64,000 bases of DNA from Terriglobales bacterium (GTDB taxonomy: Bacteria > Acidobacteriota > Terriglobia > Terriglobales > Acidobacteriaceae). Made by a program: the position numbers and the translations under genes. Below are positions 48,193-55,936 of this stretch, one piece after another (within the stretch, counting starts at the first letter, position 1; each line of letters begins with the position of its first letter). Location of the stretch: positions 248,001-312,000 of the forward strand of contig JAOAPE010000008.1 in NCBI GenBank assembly GCA_025462725.1. The letters are read 5' to 3'. The notes below the pieces were generated by a model. The model was not told the origin of the DNA, did not search any database, and saw only the letters and a program-made list of their open reading frames with translations.

Positions 48193-50613
48193 ATGAAAAG
48201 AGTTTTCGCCTTAGTCCTCGGCATTCTCCTCCTCGCTCCGCAAACGTTTTCACTCACCGCTCCGGCCAAGCCCAGGACGAAGACCATAAAAAAAGACCCG
48301 CTCTCAACGGACAAACGCTTCAAGTCCACTGACGCGGTCATTGATGATTACGTAAAGAAGAATCTGATTCCCGGCGCAGTCCTGCTGGTCGGACAAAAAG
48401 GGAAGATTCTCTATCGCAAGGCCTACGGCAACCGCTCACTGCAACCCACTGTCGAGCCCATGACCGTGGACACGATCTTTGATATCGCATCGCTCACAAA
48501 GTGTGTTGCGACCACCACCAGCGTCATGCGGCTACTCCAGCTTGGCCAGATTCGCCTTAACGATCCTGTCTCGCGGTATCTCCCGGAACTGGGCAACAAC
48601 GGCAAAGAGGACATTACTATCCGGCAGTTAATGACGCACTATTCCGGGTTACGTCCTGATCTTGATCTGCGGCAGCCATGGAACGGCAGTGATACGGCGA
48701 TGCGCATGATCATTGCGGAAAAGCCCACCTCTCCGGTTGGTGCGCAATTCGTTTACAGCGATATCAATTTTGAGATCCTTGGTTTTCTCGTTGAACGGCT
48801 CTCCGGCCTTTCGCTCGACAAGTACTCATCCGTCCACGTGTTCCAGCCCCTGAAGATGACTCGCACTTCCTACCTACCGCCGCATGACTGGATCAAAAAC
48901 ATCGCGCCCACACAGTTTGACGAACAACATGTCATGCTGCGCGGTATCGTTCACGATCCCACCGCTCGACGCATGGGCGGAGTCGCGGGACATGCCGGAT
49001 TATTCTCAACCGCAAGCGATCTCTCAATCTTTGCGCAAGCTCTCTTGAGCGGAGACAAGATTCTCAGTCGCGCAGTCATCGAAAAGATGTCGACGCCGCA
49101 AACGCCGCCCACTTCCACCAGTGTGCGCGGGCTAGGATGGGACATTGACACACCCTTCGCCAGCAATCGCGGAGAACTACTTCCTATTGGTTCCTTCGGC
49201 CACACGGGCTTTACCGGCACGTCCTTATGGATTGATCCATTCTCGAAGACTTATGTCATCCTTCTGACGAATTCCGTTCATCCCAACGGGCCGCTGCCCG
49301 GTGGCCCTACTGTCGCGCTGCGCACGAAAGTAATGACCGCGATCACCGCTGCTCTGAAGCTCGACGTTGACCTCGATAGCCCGACGATGAAGAAGGCCGC
49401 CTCGATTACGGGATACAACGAAGCTGCAGTCGGTAGCCATCGTCCGGTGAGTCGCAACGGAAAAGTCTTCAACGGGATTGACATGCTCGAGAGCAGCAAC
49501 TTCGAGCAGATTCGCAACAAGCGCGAAACGACTCGCATCGGTCTGCTCACGAATCAGACGGGCATCGCCCTCGATGGGCGCCGCACGATTGACGTTCTCG
49601 CCAATGCACCGGGTGTAAAGCTCACTGCGATTTTCAGCCCGGAACACGGGGCAGTCGGCGAGCAGGACACGACTGACATCAAACAGAATCCCGCTGACGC
49701 AAAGACTTCTGTTCCTATCTATAGCGTTTACGGCACCGGCGATGCATCGCGACGCCCTTCTGCGGAGGTACTGAAAACCCTCGACGCGGTCGTCATCGAC
49801 ATTCAGGACGTCGGCGCTCGCTTCTACACCTATGAAACCAGCATGGGATACTTCCTCGAAGCCGCCGCCAGCGCGGGAATTGAAGTCTATGTCCTCGATC
49901 GCCCCAATCCCATCGGTGGCGTGCTCGTGCAAGGCCCCGTTGCGAATACTGAATTCTCGTTCGTGAACTACCACGCCATTCCGCCCCGACACGGCATGAC
50001 GCTCGGTGAACTCGCCCGCTTCTACAACACCGAACGAAAGATCAATGCCAAGTTGACGGTCATCCCTATGCAGGGCTGGATTCGCGGGGACTGGTTCGAC
50101 GCTACGAATGAGATGTGGGTGAATCCTTCGCCCAACATGCGCAACCTGAACGAGGCCACGCTCTATACCGGTGTGGCGTTGGTTGAAGGAACGAATGTCT
50201 CCGTAGGGCGCGGCACGGATACTCCGTTCGAAGTCGTCGGCGCGCCGTGGATGAAATCGCGAGAGCTTGCGGATTATCTCAACGGACGGCAGATCGCAGG
50301 AGTCCGCTTTGTGCCGACAACTTTTACTCCCGCATCGGCGGTATATGCGAAGCAGCTTTGCAACGGGGTCAACGTCATCGTCACTGATCGCTACGCGCTA
50401 GACGCACCGGAACTGGGCGTCGAACTGGCATCAGCGTTCATTAAGCTTTATCCGAAAGATTACAAACCGGAGAAGATGATTCGGCTGCTCAGTAACACCG
50501 CAGCCTTCCAGTCTTTGCTCTCCGGAACCGATCCACGCCGTATCGCCGACGATTGGCGTGACGACCTCGACCAGTTCATGCAATTGCGCAGCAAGTATTT
50601 GATTTACAAATAA
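48193..50613 (+). CDS. Secreted fusion: beta-lactamase-fold (AmiE-like) hydrolase + NamZ/DUF1343 muramidase
   Basis: This 806-residue protein has a signal peptide (1-20). Domain 1 (about 45-395) is a serine hydrolase with SLTK (100-103), YSD (188-190) and HTG (337-339). Domain 2 (about 425-806) is DUF1343, the exo-beta-N-acetylmuramidase NamZ family: GLLTNQTGIAL, FSPEHGAVGE, DIQDVGARFYTYE, VLDRPNPIGG, RHGMTLGELA, NPSPNMRNL, VEGTNVSVGRGTD, FEVVGAPW. In Bacillus these activities are separate proteins (AmiE and NamZ) encoded with MurQ. The fusion would strip peptide and release MurNAc in one periplasmic polypeptide. It is divergent from the serine hydrolase-murQ operon across a 111-bp gap. Confidence 0.92.
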   Translation: MKRVFALVLGILLLAPQTFSLTAPAKPRTKTIKKDPLSTDKRFKSTDAVIDDYVKKNLIPGAVLLVGQKGKILYRKAYGNRSLQPTVEPMTVDTIFDIASLTKCVATTTSVMRLLQLGQIRLNDPVSRYLPELGNNGKEDITIRQLMTHYSGLRPDLDLRQPWNGSDTAMRMIIAEKPTSPVGAQFVYSDINFEILGFLVERLSGLSLDKYSSVHVFQPLKMTRTSYLPPHDWIKNIAPTQFDEQHVMLRGIVHDPTARRMGGVAGHAGLFSTASDLSIFAQALLSGDKILSRAVIEKMSTPQTPPTSTSVRGLGWDIDTPFASNRGELLPIGSFGHTGFTGTSLWIDPFSKTYVILLTNSVHPNGPLPGGPTVALRTKVMTAITAALKLDVDLDSPTMKKAASITGYNEAAVGSHRPVSRNGKVFNGIDMLESSNFEQIRNKRETTRIGLLTNQTGIALDGRRTIDVLANAPGVKLTAIFSPEHGAVGEQDTTDIKQNPADAKTSVPIYSVYGTGDASRRPSAEVLKTLDAVVIDIQDVGARFYTYETSMGYFLEAAASAGIEVYVLDRPNPIGGVLVQGPVANTEFSFVNYHAIPPRHGMTLGELARFYNTERKINAKLTVIPMQGWIRGDWFDATNEMWVNPSPNMRNLNEATLYTGVALVEGTNVSVGRGTDTPFEVVGAPWMKSRELADYLNGRQIAGVRFVPTTFTPASAVYAKQLCNGVNVIVTDRYALDAPELGVELASAFIKLYPKDYKPEKMIRLLSNTAAFQSLLSGTDPRRIADDWRDDLDQFMQLRSKYLIYK

Positions 50614-50632
50614 TGCTCATCAGGAGCCACCT

Positions 50633-51589
50633 ATGCGAACCTTCAAGGCATTTTTGTTGTCATCACTCGTGACACTTGCCGTCACAGCATCATTTGCAAC
50701 TGACACACCCGCACCCACGGCAGAGACGAAGGCCTTGCAAGCCAAATTGCAAGAGATCGCAAGCAAACATCGCGGCAAAGTCGCGCTCTACGCGGAGAAC
50801 CTCAAGACCGGACAGAGTGTTGCCATCAACGCCGACGAAGTGATCCAAACTGCTTCAACCATCAAACTCACCGCGCTAGTGGAAGCGGCGCACCAGATCA
50901 AGGATGGCAAAAAACATCTCGACGATAAAGTCACGCTGCGGCAGGAGGACAAAGTTGGCGGGTCCGGAATCTTTCCTTTCCTGCGCGCGCCGATTCAACT
51001 CTCACTGGAAGACGTTCTCAGTTTTATGGTCATCGCCAGTGACAATACAGCCACGAATCTCGCAATCGACCAGCTCGGCCTCGCAAACATAAACGCCCGC
51101 AGCAAAGCGCTTGGTCTGAAGGACACATACTTCTACAAAAAGGTTTACAAAAAAGCAGAAGGCCCTATGCCGCCTGACCAGAAGAAATTCGGGCTGGGCA
51201 AAACTACCGCCCGCGAGATGGCGAAGGTCATCACTAGCATTCAGAACTGCGAAGTCGGCGACGAAGCGCTCTGCAAGACGATGCTGGGGATGCTGAAAAA
51301 CCAGATCTACCGCGAATCCATCCCGCGCTACACGGAGACCTCTGACACATCAGAAGTTCCGTCCGCCATCGCTAACAAGACCGGAGCGCTCGACGCGCTC
51401 CGAGCGGATGTCGCAATTGTTTACACGACGAGCGGCCCGATCGTGATATCGGCATACACATACGAGAACAAAGATGAATCATGGACGCCGGACAACGAGG
51501 GCTATCTGACCATAGCGCGAATGGCGAAGGCGATTGTCGAAACTTGGGCGCCGAAGGGGCTTGCTCCGGCAAAAACCACAGGGAATTAG
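50633..51589 (+). CDS. Secreted class-A beta-lactamase-like serine hydrolase
   Basis: This 318-residue protein has a signal peptide (MRTFKAFLLSSLVTLAVTASFA). Class A motifs are STIK (75-78), SDN (IASDN) and KTG (ANKTGAL). The omega-loop ExxLN that supplies the deacylating Glu166 of true beta-lactamases is not recognisable: the region reads YFYKKVYKKAEGPMPP. It lies 19 bp after the NamZ fusion on the same strand. It may act as a peptidoglycan hydrolase or transpeptidase-like enzyme rather than as a resistance factor, although weak beta-lactamase activity is possible. Confidence 0.87.
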   Translation: MRTFKAFLLSSLVTLAVTASFATDTPAPTAETKALQAKLQEIASKHRGKVALYAENLKTGQSVAINADEVIQTASTIKLTALVEAAHQIKDGKKHLDDKVTLRQEDKVGGSGIFPFLRAPIQLSLEDVLSFMVIASDNTATNLAIDQLGLANINARSKALGLKDTYFYKKVYKKAEGPMPPDQKKFGLGKTTAREMAKVITSIQNCEVGDEALCKTMLGMLKNQIYRESIPRYTETSDTSEVPSAIANKTGALDALRADVAIVYTTSGPIVISAYTYENKDESWTPDNEGYLTIARMAKAIVETWAPKGLAPAKTTGN

Positions 51590-51605
51590 CGTAACCCGCG
51601 TCAAC

Positions 51606-51634
51606 CTGACAGTTTCCGGCGCTTGTTGTAAAAT
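51606..51634 (+). promoter_or_regulatory. Candidate sigma-70-type promoter of the zinc-ribbon microprotein
   Basis: CTGACA and TAAAAT boxes are separated by 17 bp, giving a 5' leader of about 75-80 bases before the ATG at 51719. This is the best consensus match seen in the window. Confidence 0.6.
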
Positions 51635-51718
51635 TGAGAAGACTTCTGAGAAGCGGCGACCGCCATTCGTGCGGAGCATTTTCGCGTAATCATACGCATT
51701 TGAATTGGAGAAACAGCA

Positions 51719-51898
51719 ATGGCAAAGATCGCCAAAACCGGAGATCGCAAGAAGATCATGGACACATCGAAGAGCACCGACTGCCCTAAGTGCGGCAAGG
51801 CCACTCGCATCGTAAAGCGGATGAAAGACCGTGAGCGCGGCGTCGGTGGCGGGATTTTCATCTCCTGCTCGGGATGCGAATTCAACGAGCGTCTCTAA
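51719..51898 (+). CDS. Zinc-ribbon microprotein
   Basis: This 59-residue basic protein starts at an ATG 8 bases after GGAG. Two Cys pairs, CPKCG (near residue 22) and CSGC (near residue 50), form a zinc ribbon with a Lys/Arg-rich segment between them (RIVKRMKDRERGVGGG). The gene has its own promoter-like pair and a strong terminator, so it is an independent transcript. The fold suggests nucleic-acid or protein binding, like the ribbon of topoisomerase I C-terminal repeats. The function is unknown. Confidence 0.85.
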   Translation: MAKIAKTGDRKKIMDTSKSTDCPKCGKATRIVKRMKDRERGVGGGIFISCSGCEFNERL

Positions 51899-51920
51899 TC
51901 ATCTAAACAGTTTCGCAAAT

Positions 51921-51947
51921 GAAAGCCGGCCTATTGGCCGGCTTTTT
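51921..51947. terminator. Terminator between the zinc-ribbon gene and pyrF
   Basis: A 10-bp stem (AAAGCCGGCC / GGCCGGCTTT) has a TATT loop and a T-run on the right. It ends the zinc-ribbon transcript; on the other strand it lies 20 bp past the pyrF stop and may act there too. Confidence 0.85.
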
Positions 51948-51966
51948 CATTTCTCTCTCGTGGAAA

Positions 51967-52731
51967 TCAGGCTGTTGCAATTTCGTTCACAACACTCGCC
52001 GCAGCTTCTGACGGATTTGCCGCTTTCGTAATCGGACGGCCCACGACTAAGTGTGTGGCCCCGGAGCGAATCGCATCAGCGGGTGTCGCGATTCGCGACT
52101 GATCGCCCTTATCGCTTCCGACCGGGCGGATGCCGGGAGTGACAATCAACATCTCCGGCCCAACAGTTTTTCGAATCTCTGAAATCTCTTGCGGTGACGC
52201 AACGACTCCGCCGCATCCTGCGCCGTGAGCGATCTTAGCCAAGCGAGCCACCTGCTCCTTCGCGGTGACATTCAGTCCGAGTTCATGCAGATCTTCGTCC
52301 GCAAGGCTGGTTATCACTGTGACTGCGAGGATAACCGGAGCGGATTGGCCTTGAGTCTGTCCGGCGGAAGTGGCGGCTTCGACAGCCGCGCGGAGCATCT
52401 TCGATCCGCCACTGGCGTGCACGGTGACCATCTGCACCTGAAGCGCGGCGGCTGATTTGATGGCTTCGGCAGCTGTATTTGGGATTTCATGCACCTTCAG
52501 GTCAAGGAATATCTTTTTTCCGGATTGCGTCAACTCGCGGACGATCTGCGGGCCAGCGGCGGTGAAGAGTTGGAATCCGACTTTGTAGAAAACTGCTGCG
52601 TCACCGATCTGAAGAACCATCTTCTGGGCTTCGGCGGCGGAGGGTACATCGAGGGCGATGATCAGCCGTTCTTTAGGAGATGTGCCCAGGCGGGAGGCAA
52701 GCGAAGAGCAGACAGTTTCAGAGCTAGGCAT
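51967..52731 (-). CDS. pyrF: Orotidine 5'-phosphate decarboxylase
   Basis: This 254-residue enzyme runs from the ATG at 52731; an upstream in-frame start would add 14 residues without support. It makes UMP from OMP. The active-site strand reads FLDLKVHEIPNT: Asp77 and Lys79 are kept, but the second Asp of the usual DxKxxD tetrad is Glu82. Other blocks are LIIALDVPS, TVHASGG, TPGIRP and VVGRPIT (phosphate loop). Single-gene unit between terminators. Confidence 0.93.
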   Translation of the reverse strand: MPSSETVCSSLASRLGTSPKERLIIALDVPSAAEAQKMVLQIGDAAVFYKVGFQLFTAAGPQIVRELTQSGKKIFLDLKVHEIPNTAAEAIKSAAALQVQMVTVHASGGSKMLRAAVEAATSAGQTQGQSAPVILAVTVITSLADEDLHELGLNVTAKEQVARLAKIAHGAGCGGVVASPQEISEIRKTVGPEMLIVTPGIRPVGSDKGDQSRIATPADAIRSGATHLVVGRPITKAANPSEAAASVVNEIATA

Positions 52732-52755
52732 GGTTCGATGATACCGCGCGGCAAA

Positions 52756-52788
52756 GAAAAAGGCTGGACTCAATGAGTCCAGCCTTTT
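52756..52788 (-). terminator. Terminator of the RlpA-like gene
   Basis: A 12-bp stem (AAGGCTGGACTC / GAGTCCAGCCTT) with a 3-base loop is followed on the minus strand by TTTTTC. It lies about 15 bp after the RlpA stop. Confidence 0.85.
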
Positions 52789-52803
52789 GACTTTCTGTGA
52801 ATT

Positions 52804-53358
52804 CTATTCCAAGCCTAGGGAAGTAGCGGTTGCAATGATCGCCGGTTCCGGTACCACTTCGAGCTTCACACGTTCCACGCCCCGGCCTTTGATGTCGAGC
52901 ATGGCGGCAGCGCTGTCGGAAAGGTCAACGATCCGGTTCCCTACGAATGGGCCGCGGTCATTGACTCTTACGATAAGCCATTTACCAGTCCGCATATTGG
53001 TTACCTTGATCCAGCTTCCTAAAGGCAACTCGCGATGGGCCGCGGTGAGTTGGTACATGTCATAGTGTTCGCCGCTGGCGGTGGTCCGTCCCTGGAACTT
53101 CTCTCCGTACCAAGACGCTGGCCCGATTTGCGGCTTTTTCTTGGTTGGCTTACCGGAAACTAAGGTTTTTGCACTAGTATCAACCGAAGTTGTAGGCTTT
53201 TCCGCCGGAGTTGCGGCCTGCTTGGAATCAGGCTTCGATTCATGTTTTGGGGCTGCCGGTGTGCTTCCCTTCGTAGTACCTGGATCGGAGGCAGCCGCCA
53301 TTCCAACGCTGAGTACCAGCGCGGATGTGACGGTTAGCAATTTCATCGTTCCTCGCAT
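52804..53358 (-). CDS. RlpA-like secreted protein (double-psi beta-barrel)
   Basis: This 184-residue protein has a signal peptide (MKLLTVTSALVLSVGMAAA), a Pro/Lys/Thr-rich linker (25-75) and a C-terminal double-psi beta-barrel with the RlpA blocks ASWYGEKFQGRTTASGE, MTAAHRELPLG-like LTAAHRELPLGS, and VRVNDRGPFVGNRIVDLS. The catalytic Asp of the lytic transglycosylase is in NDRGP. It lacks a SPOR domain. It acts on denuded glycan strands at septa in species where this is studied. The in-frame ATG at 53346 is an alternative start. Confidence 0.9.
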   Translation of the reverse strand: MRGTMKLLTVTSALVLSVGMAAASDPGTTKGSTPAAPKHESKPDSKQAATPAEKPTTSVDTSAKTLVSGKPTKKKPQIGPASWYGEKFQGRTTASGEHYDMYQLTAAHRELPLGSWIKVTNMRTGKWLIVRVNDRGPFVGNRIVDLSDSAAAMLDIKGRGVERVKLEVVPEPAIIATATSLGLE

Positions 53359-53675
53359 TCCAAAATACCCTCAAAGTACTAGCTACAGCAGGGCCCTTGT
53401 TACTGCTGTAATTATATGAAAAATCGGTAATTAAGTCCATTTTGCCGAGCCAGAAATCGGGGGCTTTCTGCTTGCAAAATTCCGTCGAAAATGGTTGACA
53501 GTCCGGGTGCCGATTGCACCGTTTTAAGGGCAGTCCGGAAGTGCCTGATTTAGGCGATTTCAGGCATAAGGATTAGATGGGGGTACCTAGTCCGTTGTTG
53601 GTCTGGAAACAGTTTTCTTTTGGGCAACTCAGAAGGATTTGACCGAATCGGCTGGCACCGCTAGATTGCTTGGCG
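53359..53675. other. 317-bp divergent gap between the RlpA-like gene and thiD
   Basis: No gene is seen. There is an inverted repeat with arms ACAGCAG and CTGCTGT 30-60 bp upstream of the RlpA start, and a small GGTGC/GCACC hairpin around 53508-53522. I looked for a TPP riboswitch before thiD and did not find its conserved CUGAGA and ACCUGA elements. Confidence 0.5.
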
Positions 53676-54479
53676 ATGGCTGAACAGCAAAAATCAGGCG
53701 TTCGACTGGGGTCGTTGCCGATTGTTCTCTCGATTGCGGGGTTTGATCCGTCGTCCGGGGCGGGGGTGACTGCCGACATCAAGACCATCGCCGCCCATGG
53801 ATGCTATGGGGTGACTTGCATCACGGCTTTGACGGTCCAGAGCACCCAAGGGGTGTTCCGGGTCGAACCGGTCTCCGCGGAGTTAGTGGTGCAGACGCTT
53901 TCCGAGCTGTCCGGCGACATGGAATTTGCTGCAATCAAAATAGGGATGTTGGGATCGGCGGCGGTAGCCGAGGCAGTCGCCAGCTTTTTAAGCGGACGCC
54001 GGGCGAAGAACGTGGTGCTTGATCCGGTTATCCGCTCCTCGAGCGGCGCAGACTTGCTGGACAAAGCCGGAGTGGAGTTCATGCGCAAGTGGCTGCTTCC
54101 GCTGGCTGCAGTGCTCACGCCGAATCTGGATGAGGCTGAATCATTAACCGGACTGCAAGTGCGCTCTGTAGAGGAAATGAAAGCTGCTGCTGAGCATTTA
54201 CAGCGCATGGGCGCCCGAGCAGTCGTGATCACCGGCGGGCATTCGCCGGAGAACATCGATTTCCTTCGGACGAACTCGGGCGAGGAACACGAGTATGCAT
54301 CGGCGAGGATCGAATCAGAGTCGACCCATGGGACGGGATGCGCCTTTGCTACGTCGCTGGCATGCAATCTGGCGCTCGGGAAAGACCTGAGGGAGTCAGT
54401 CGGGGCGGCGAAGGAGTTTGTGAGGCAGGCAATTTTGAGAGCGCCGAGTGTGGGGCAGGGGAATGGGCCGGTGATTTGA
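53676..54479 (+). CDS. thiD: Hydroxymethylpyrimidine / phosphomethylpyrimidine kinase
   Basis: This 267-residue ribokinase-fold enzyme phosphorylates HMP and HMP-P for thiamine synthesis. Blocks: VLSIAGFDPSSGAGVTADIKT, GVTCITALTVQ, AAIKIGMLGSA, VLDPVIRSSSG, LTPNLDEAE, VVITGGH and the anion hole THGTGCAFATSLA. I preferred the ATG at 53676 to an in-frame TTG two codons earlier. The gene has no thiamine neighbours; YjbQ, described as a secondary thiamine-phosphate synthase, lies 2.6 kb away. Confidence 0.95.
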   Translation: MAEQQKSGVRLGSLPIVLSIAGFDPSSGAGVTADIKTIAAHGCYGVTCITALTVQSTQGVFRVEPVSAELVVQTLSELSGDMEFAAIKIGMLGSAAVAEAVASFLSGRRAKNVVLDPVIRSSSGADLLDKAGVEFMRKWLLPLAAVLTPNLDEAESLTGLQVRSVEEMKAAAEHLQRMGARAVVITGGHSPENIDFLRTNSGEEHEYASARIESESTHGTGCAFATSLACNLALGKDLRESVGAAKEFVRQAILRAPSVGQGNGPVI

Positions 54480-54481
54480 AC

Positions 54482-54513
54482 TAACCACAGAGAGCACACA
54501 GGCGCACAGAGGG
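54482..54513. repeat. 32-bp dispersed intergenic repeat, copy 2
   Basis: It matches 31 of 32 bases of the element at 22535-22566 and lies in the 56-bp gap between the thiD stop and the convergent TPR gene. The single mismatch is near the middle (GCACAC for GCACAG). Confidence 0.75.
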
Positions 54514-54535
54514 TTCGAGTTGGGGCTAGGGTTCG

Positions 54536-55708
54536 TTACATTTGCGGCGGTGGCGGTTGCGTCTGAGGCGGTGGCTCGTTTGCCGGCGGAGTGGCAGGCG
54601 GCGTGGGCACCACAACCGAGTTGTCGCGGCGTTTCAGCGCTGGAATTTCTTTCGGAGCGGAGCGACGCTTGTTTTGTAAATCAATCTGCATGCGCGAATC
54701 GACGGCTAGTTCGTTAGCGTCAGCCACGCGCTGAAGCTGTTTGCCTTCCACATCCCTGCGGGTAGAAACGCCGACCCGCGCGTTAGCGTTATTCGCTTCC
54801 TGGGCTTTCGAGTAGTAGAAGGTTGCGCTTTCGCGGTCGCCGTCGGTCTCGGCGAGGTATCCAAGATTGTTTAAGCTGAATGCATTGCTAGGGTCGAGCT
54901 TGCCGGCTTCCTGAAAATACTGTCGAGCGGCAGAGCGATCATTGCGGTTCAGCGCGGAGACTCCGCGAAGATTCAGGCGCGCAACTTTTGCTTCGAGAGA
55001 TTCGCCGCCACGCATGGCACGAGTGACTTTATCGGCGTTGCCGGATGCGACATCCCGGATCTTCTGTCCGCGCCACTTGCGATTCTCAGTGGTGGCGACG
55101 ATTACGATCTCGTCTGAATTCGTGCTGGCCGCTTGCTTGTAGTATCCAAGCGCAGATTCGAGTTCACCCTGCTTCTCACGCGCGAATCCGAGATTGTTGA
55201 GCGTGAACGGATTTTGCGGATCAAGCTTCAACGCCTTTTGCAATACGCCTTCGGCTTCAATGGCGCGATCCTTTTGCAGCAACCCGATCGCTTGGACGTT
55301 CAGGCGGTTCACGTCAAGCGGACCGCCGTCAGCTTTGCCTGCGACTTCAGAGGCGGGCTTTCCTTCAAACGATTTGTTGCTGGACTTGTAAACGATGGCG
55401 TCTGTGGCGCCAGCGGAAGAGAGTTCATAAAATCGCTGTGCGCGCTCGAGGTCACCTTCGAGTTCAGAAACGTATCCGAGATTGTTCAGCGTGAATGGAT
55501 CATTCGGGTCGAGAAGATAGGCCTTGTAGAACTGCTTCTTTGCTTCCTCAATCTTCTGTTTATTCAAAGCCTTCACGCCAGCAATGTTGTACTTCTGCAC
55601 CGGAGTGGGATGACTGCGCTTGGGCAAGGGAATCCTGAGATCCTTGGCGCTTGCCTGAGTAATAAGTATGCCGACCGCGACGATCAGATAAAGGAATTTT
55701 GATTTCAC
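54536..55708 (-). CDS. Secreted TPR protein built of three ~100-residue modules
   Basis: This 390-residue protein has a signal peptide (FLYLIVAVGILITQASA). Three modules each hold a TPR pair followed by a linker: NIAGVKALNK ... DPNDPFTLNNLGY; NVQAIGLLQKD ... DPQNPFTLNNLGF; NLRGVSALNRND ... DPSNAFSLNNLGY. Each linker ends in a (F/W/V)xGKxxxxVA segment. The tail is Pro/Gln-rich (TPPATPPANEPP). It probably binds proteins in the periplasm. The start is a GTG at 55708 with weak ribosome site. Confidence 0.85.
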   Translation of the reverse strand: MKSKFLYLIVAVGILITQASAKDLRIPLPKRSHPTPVQKYNIAGVKALNKQKIEEAKKQFYKAYLLDPNDPFTLNNLGYVSELEGDLERAQRFYELSSAGATDAIVYKSSNKSFEGKPASEVAGKADGGPLDVNRLNVQAIGLLQKDRAIEAEGVLQKALKLDPQNPFTLNNLGFAREKQGELESALGYYKQAASTNSDEIVIVATTENRKWRGQKIRDVASGNADKVTRAMRGGESLEAKVARLNLRGVSALNRNDRSAARQYFQEAGKLDPSNAFSLNNLGYLAETDGDRESATFYYSKAQEANNANARVGVSTRRDVEGKQLQRVADANELAVDSRMQIDLQNKRRSAPKEIPALKRRDNSVVVPTPPATPPANEPPPQTQPPPPQM

Positions 55709-55936
55709 TTGGTTAGTCCACCCGAGATGTTGTTGCTTGTGGCCGGTGCGTGGTAAGGCCTTCAGTTATTGAAGGGCAAGGCGAGCGGCGGGTTGTATGC
55801 TGCCGGATTTTCGCAAATACGTTGTGAGCTGCTGGAATCCCAAGCGCGGGTGAGGCGCATCCTAGACCTGTAGTCAGCCAGCATTTCGCAGCAGCGGGCG
55901 CACGTCATCAAAATACCTGATCACATCCGGAGTTCT

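Noticed and set aside
50633-51589. Antibiotic-resistance beta-lactamase
   Set aside because: The deacylating Glu motif is not seen, and the neighbours are cell-wall recycling genes, so resistance is not a supported call.
53450-53675. TPP riboswitch upstream of thiD
   Set aside because: The conserved riboswitch elements are absent; only a small unrelated hairpin is present.
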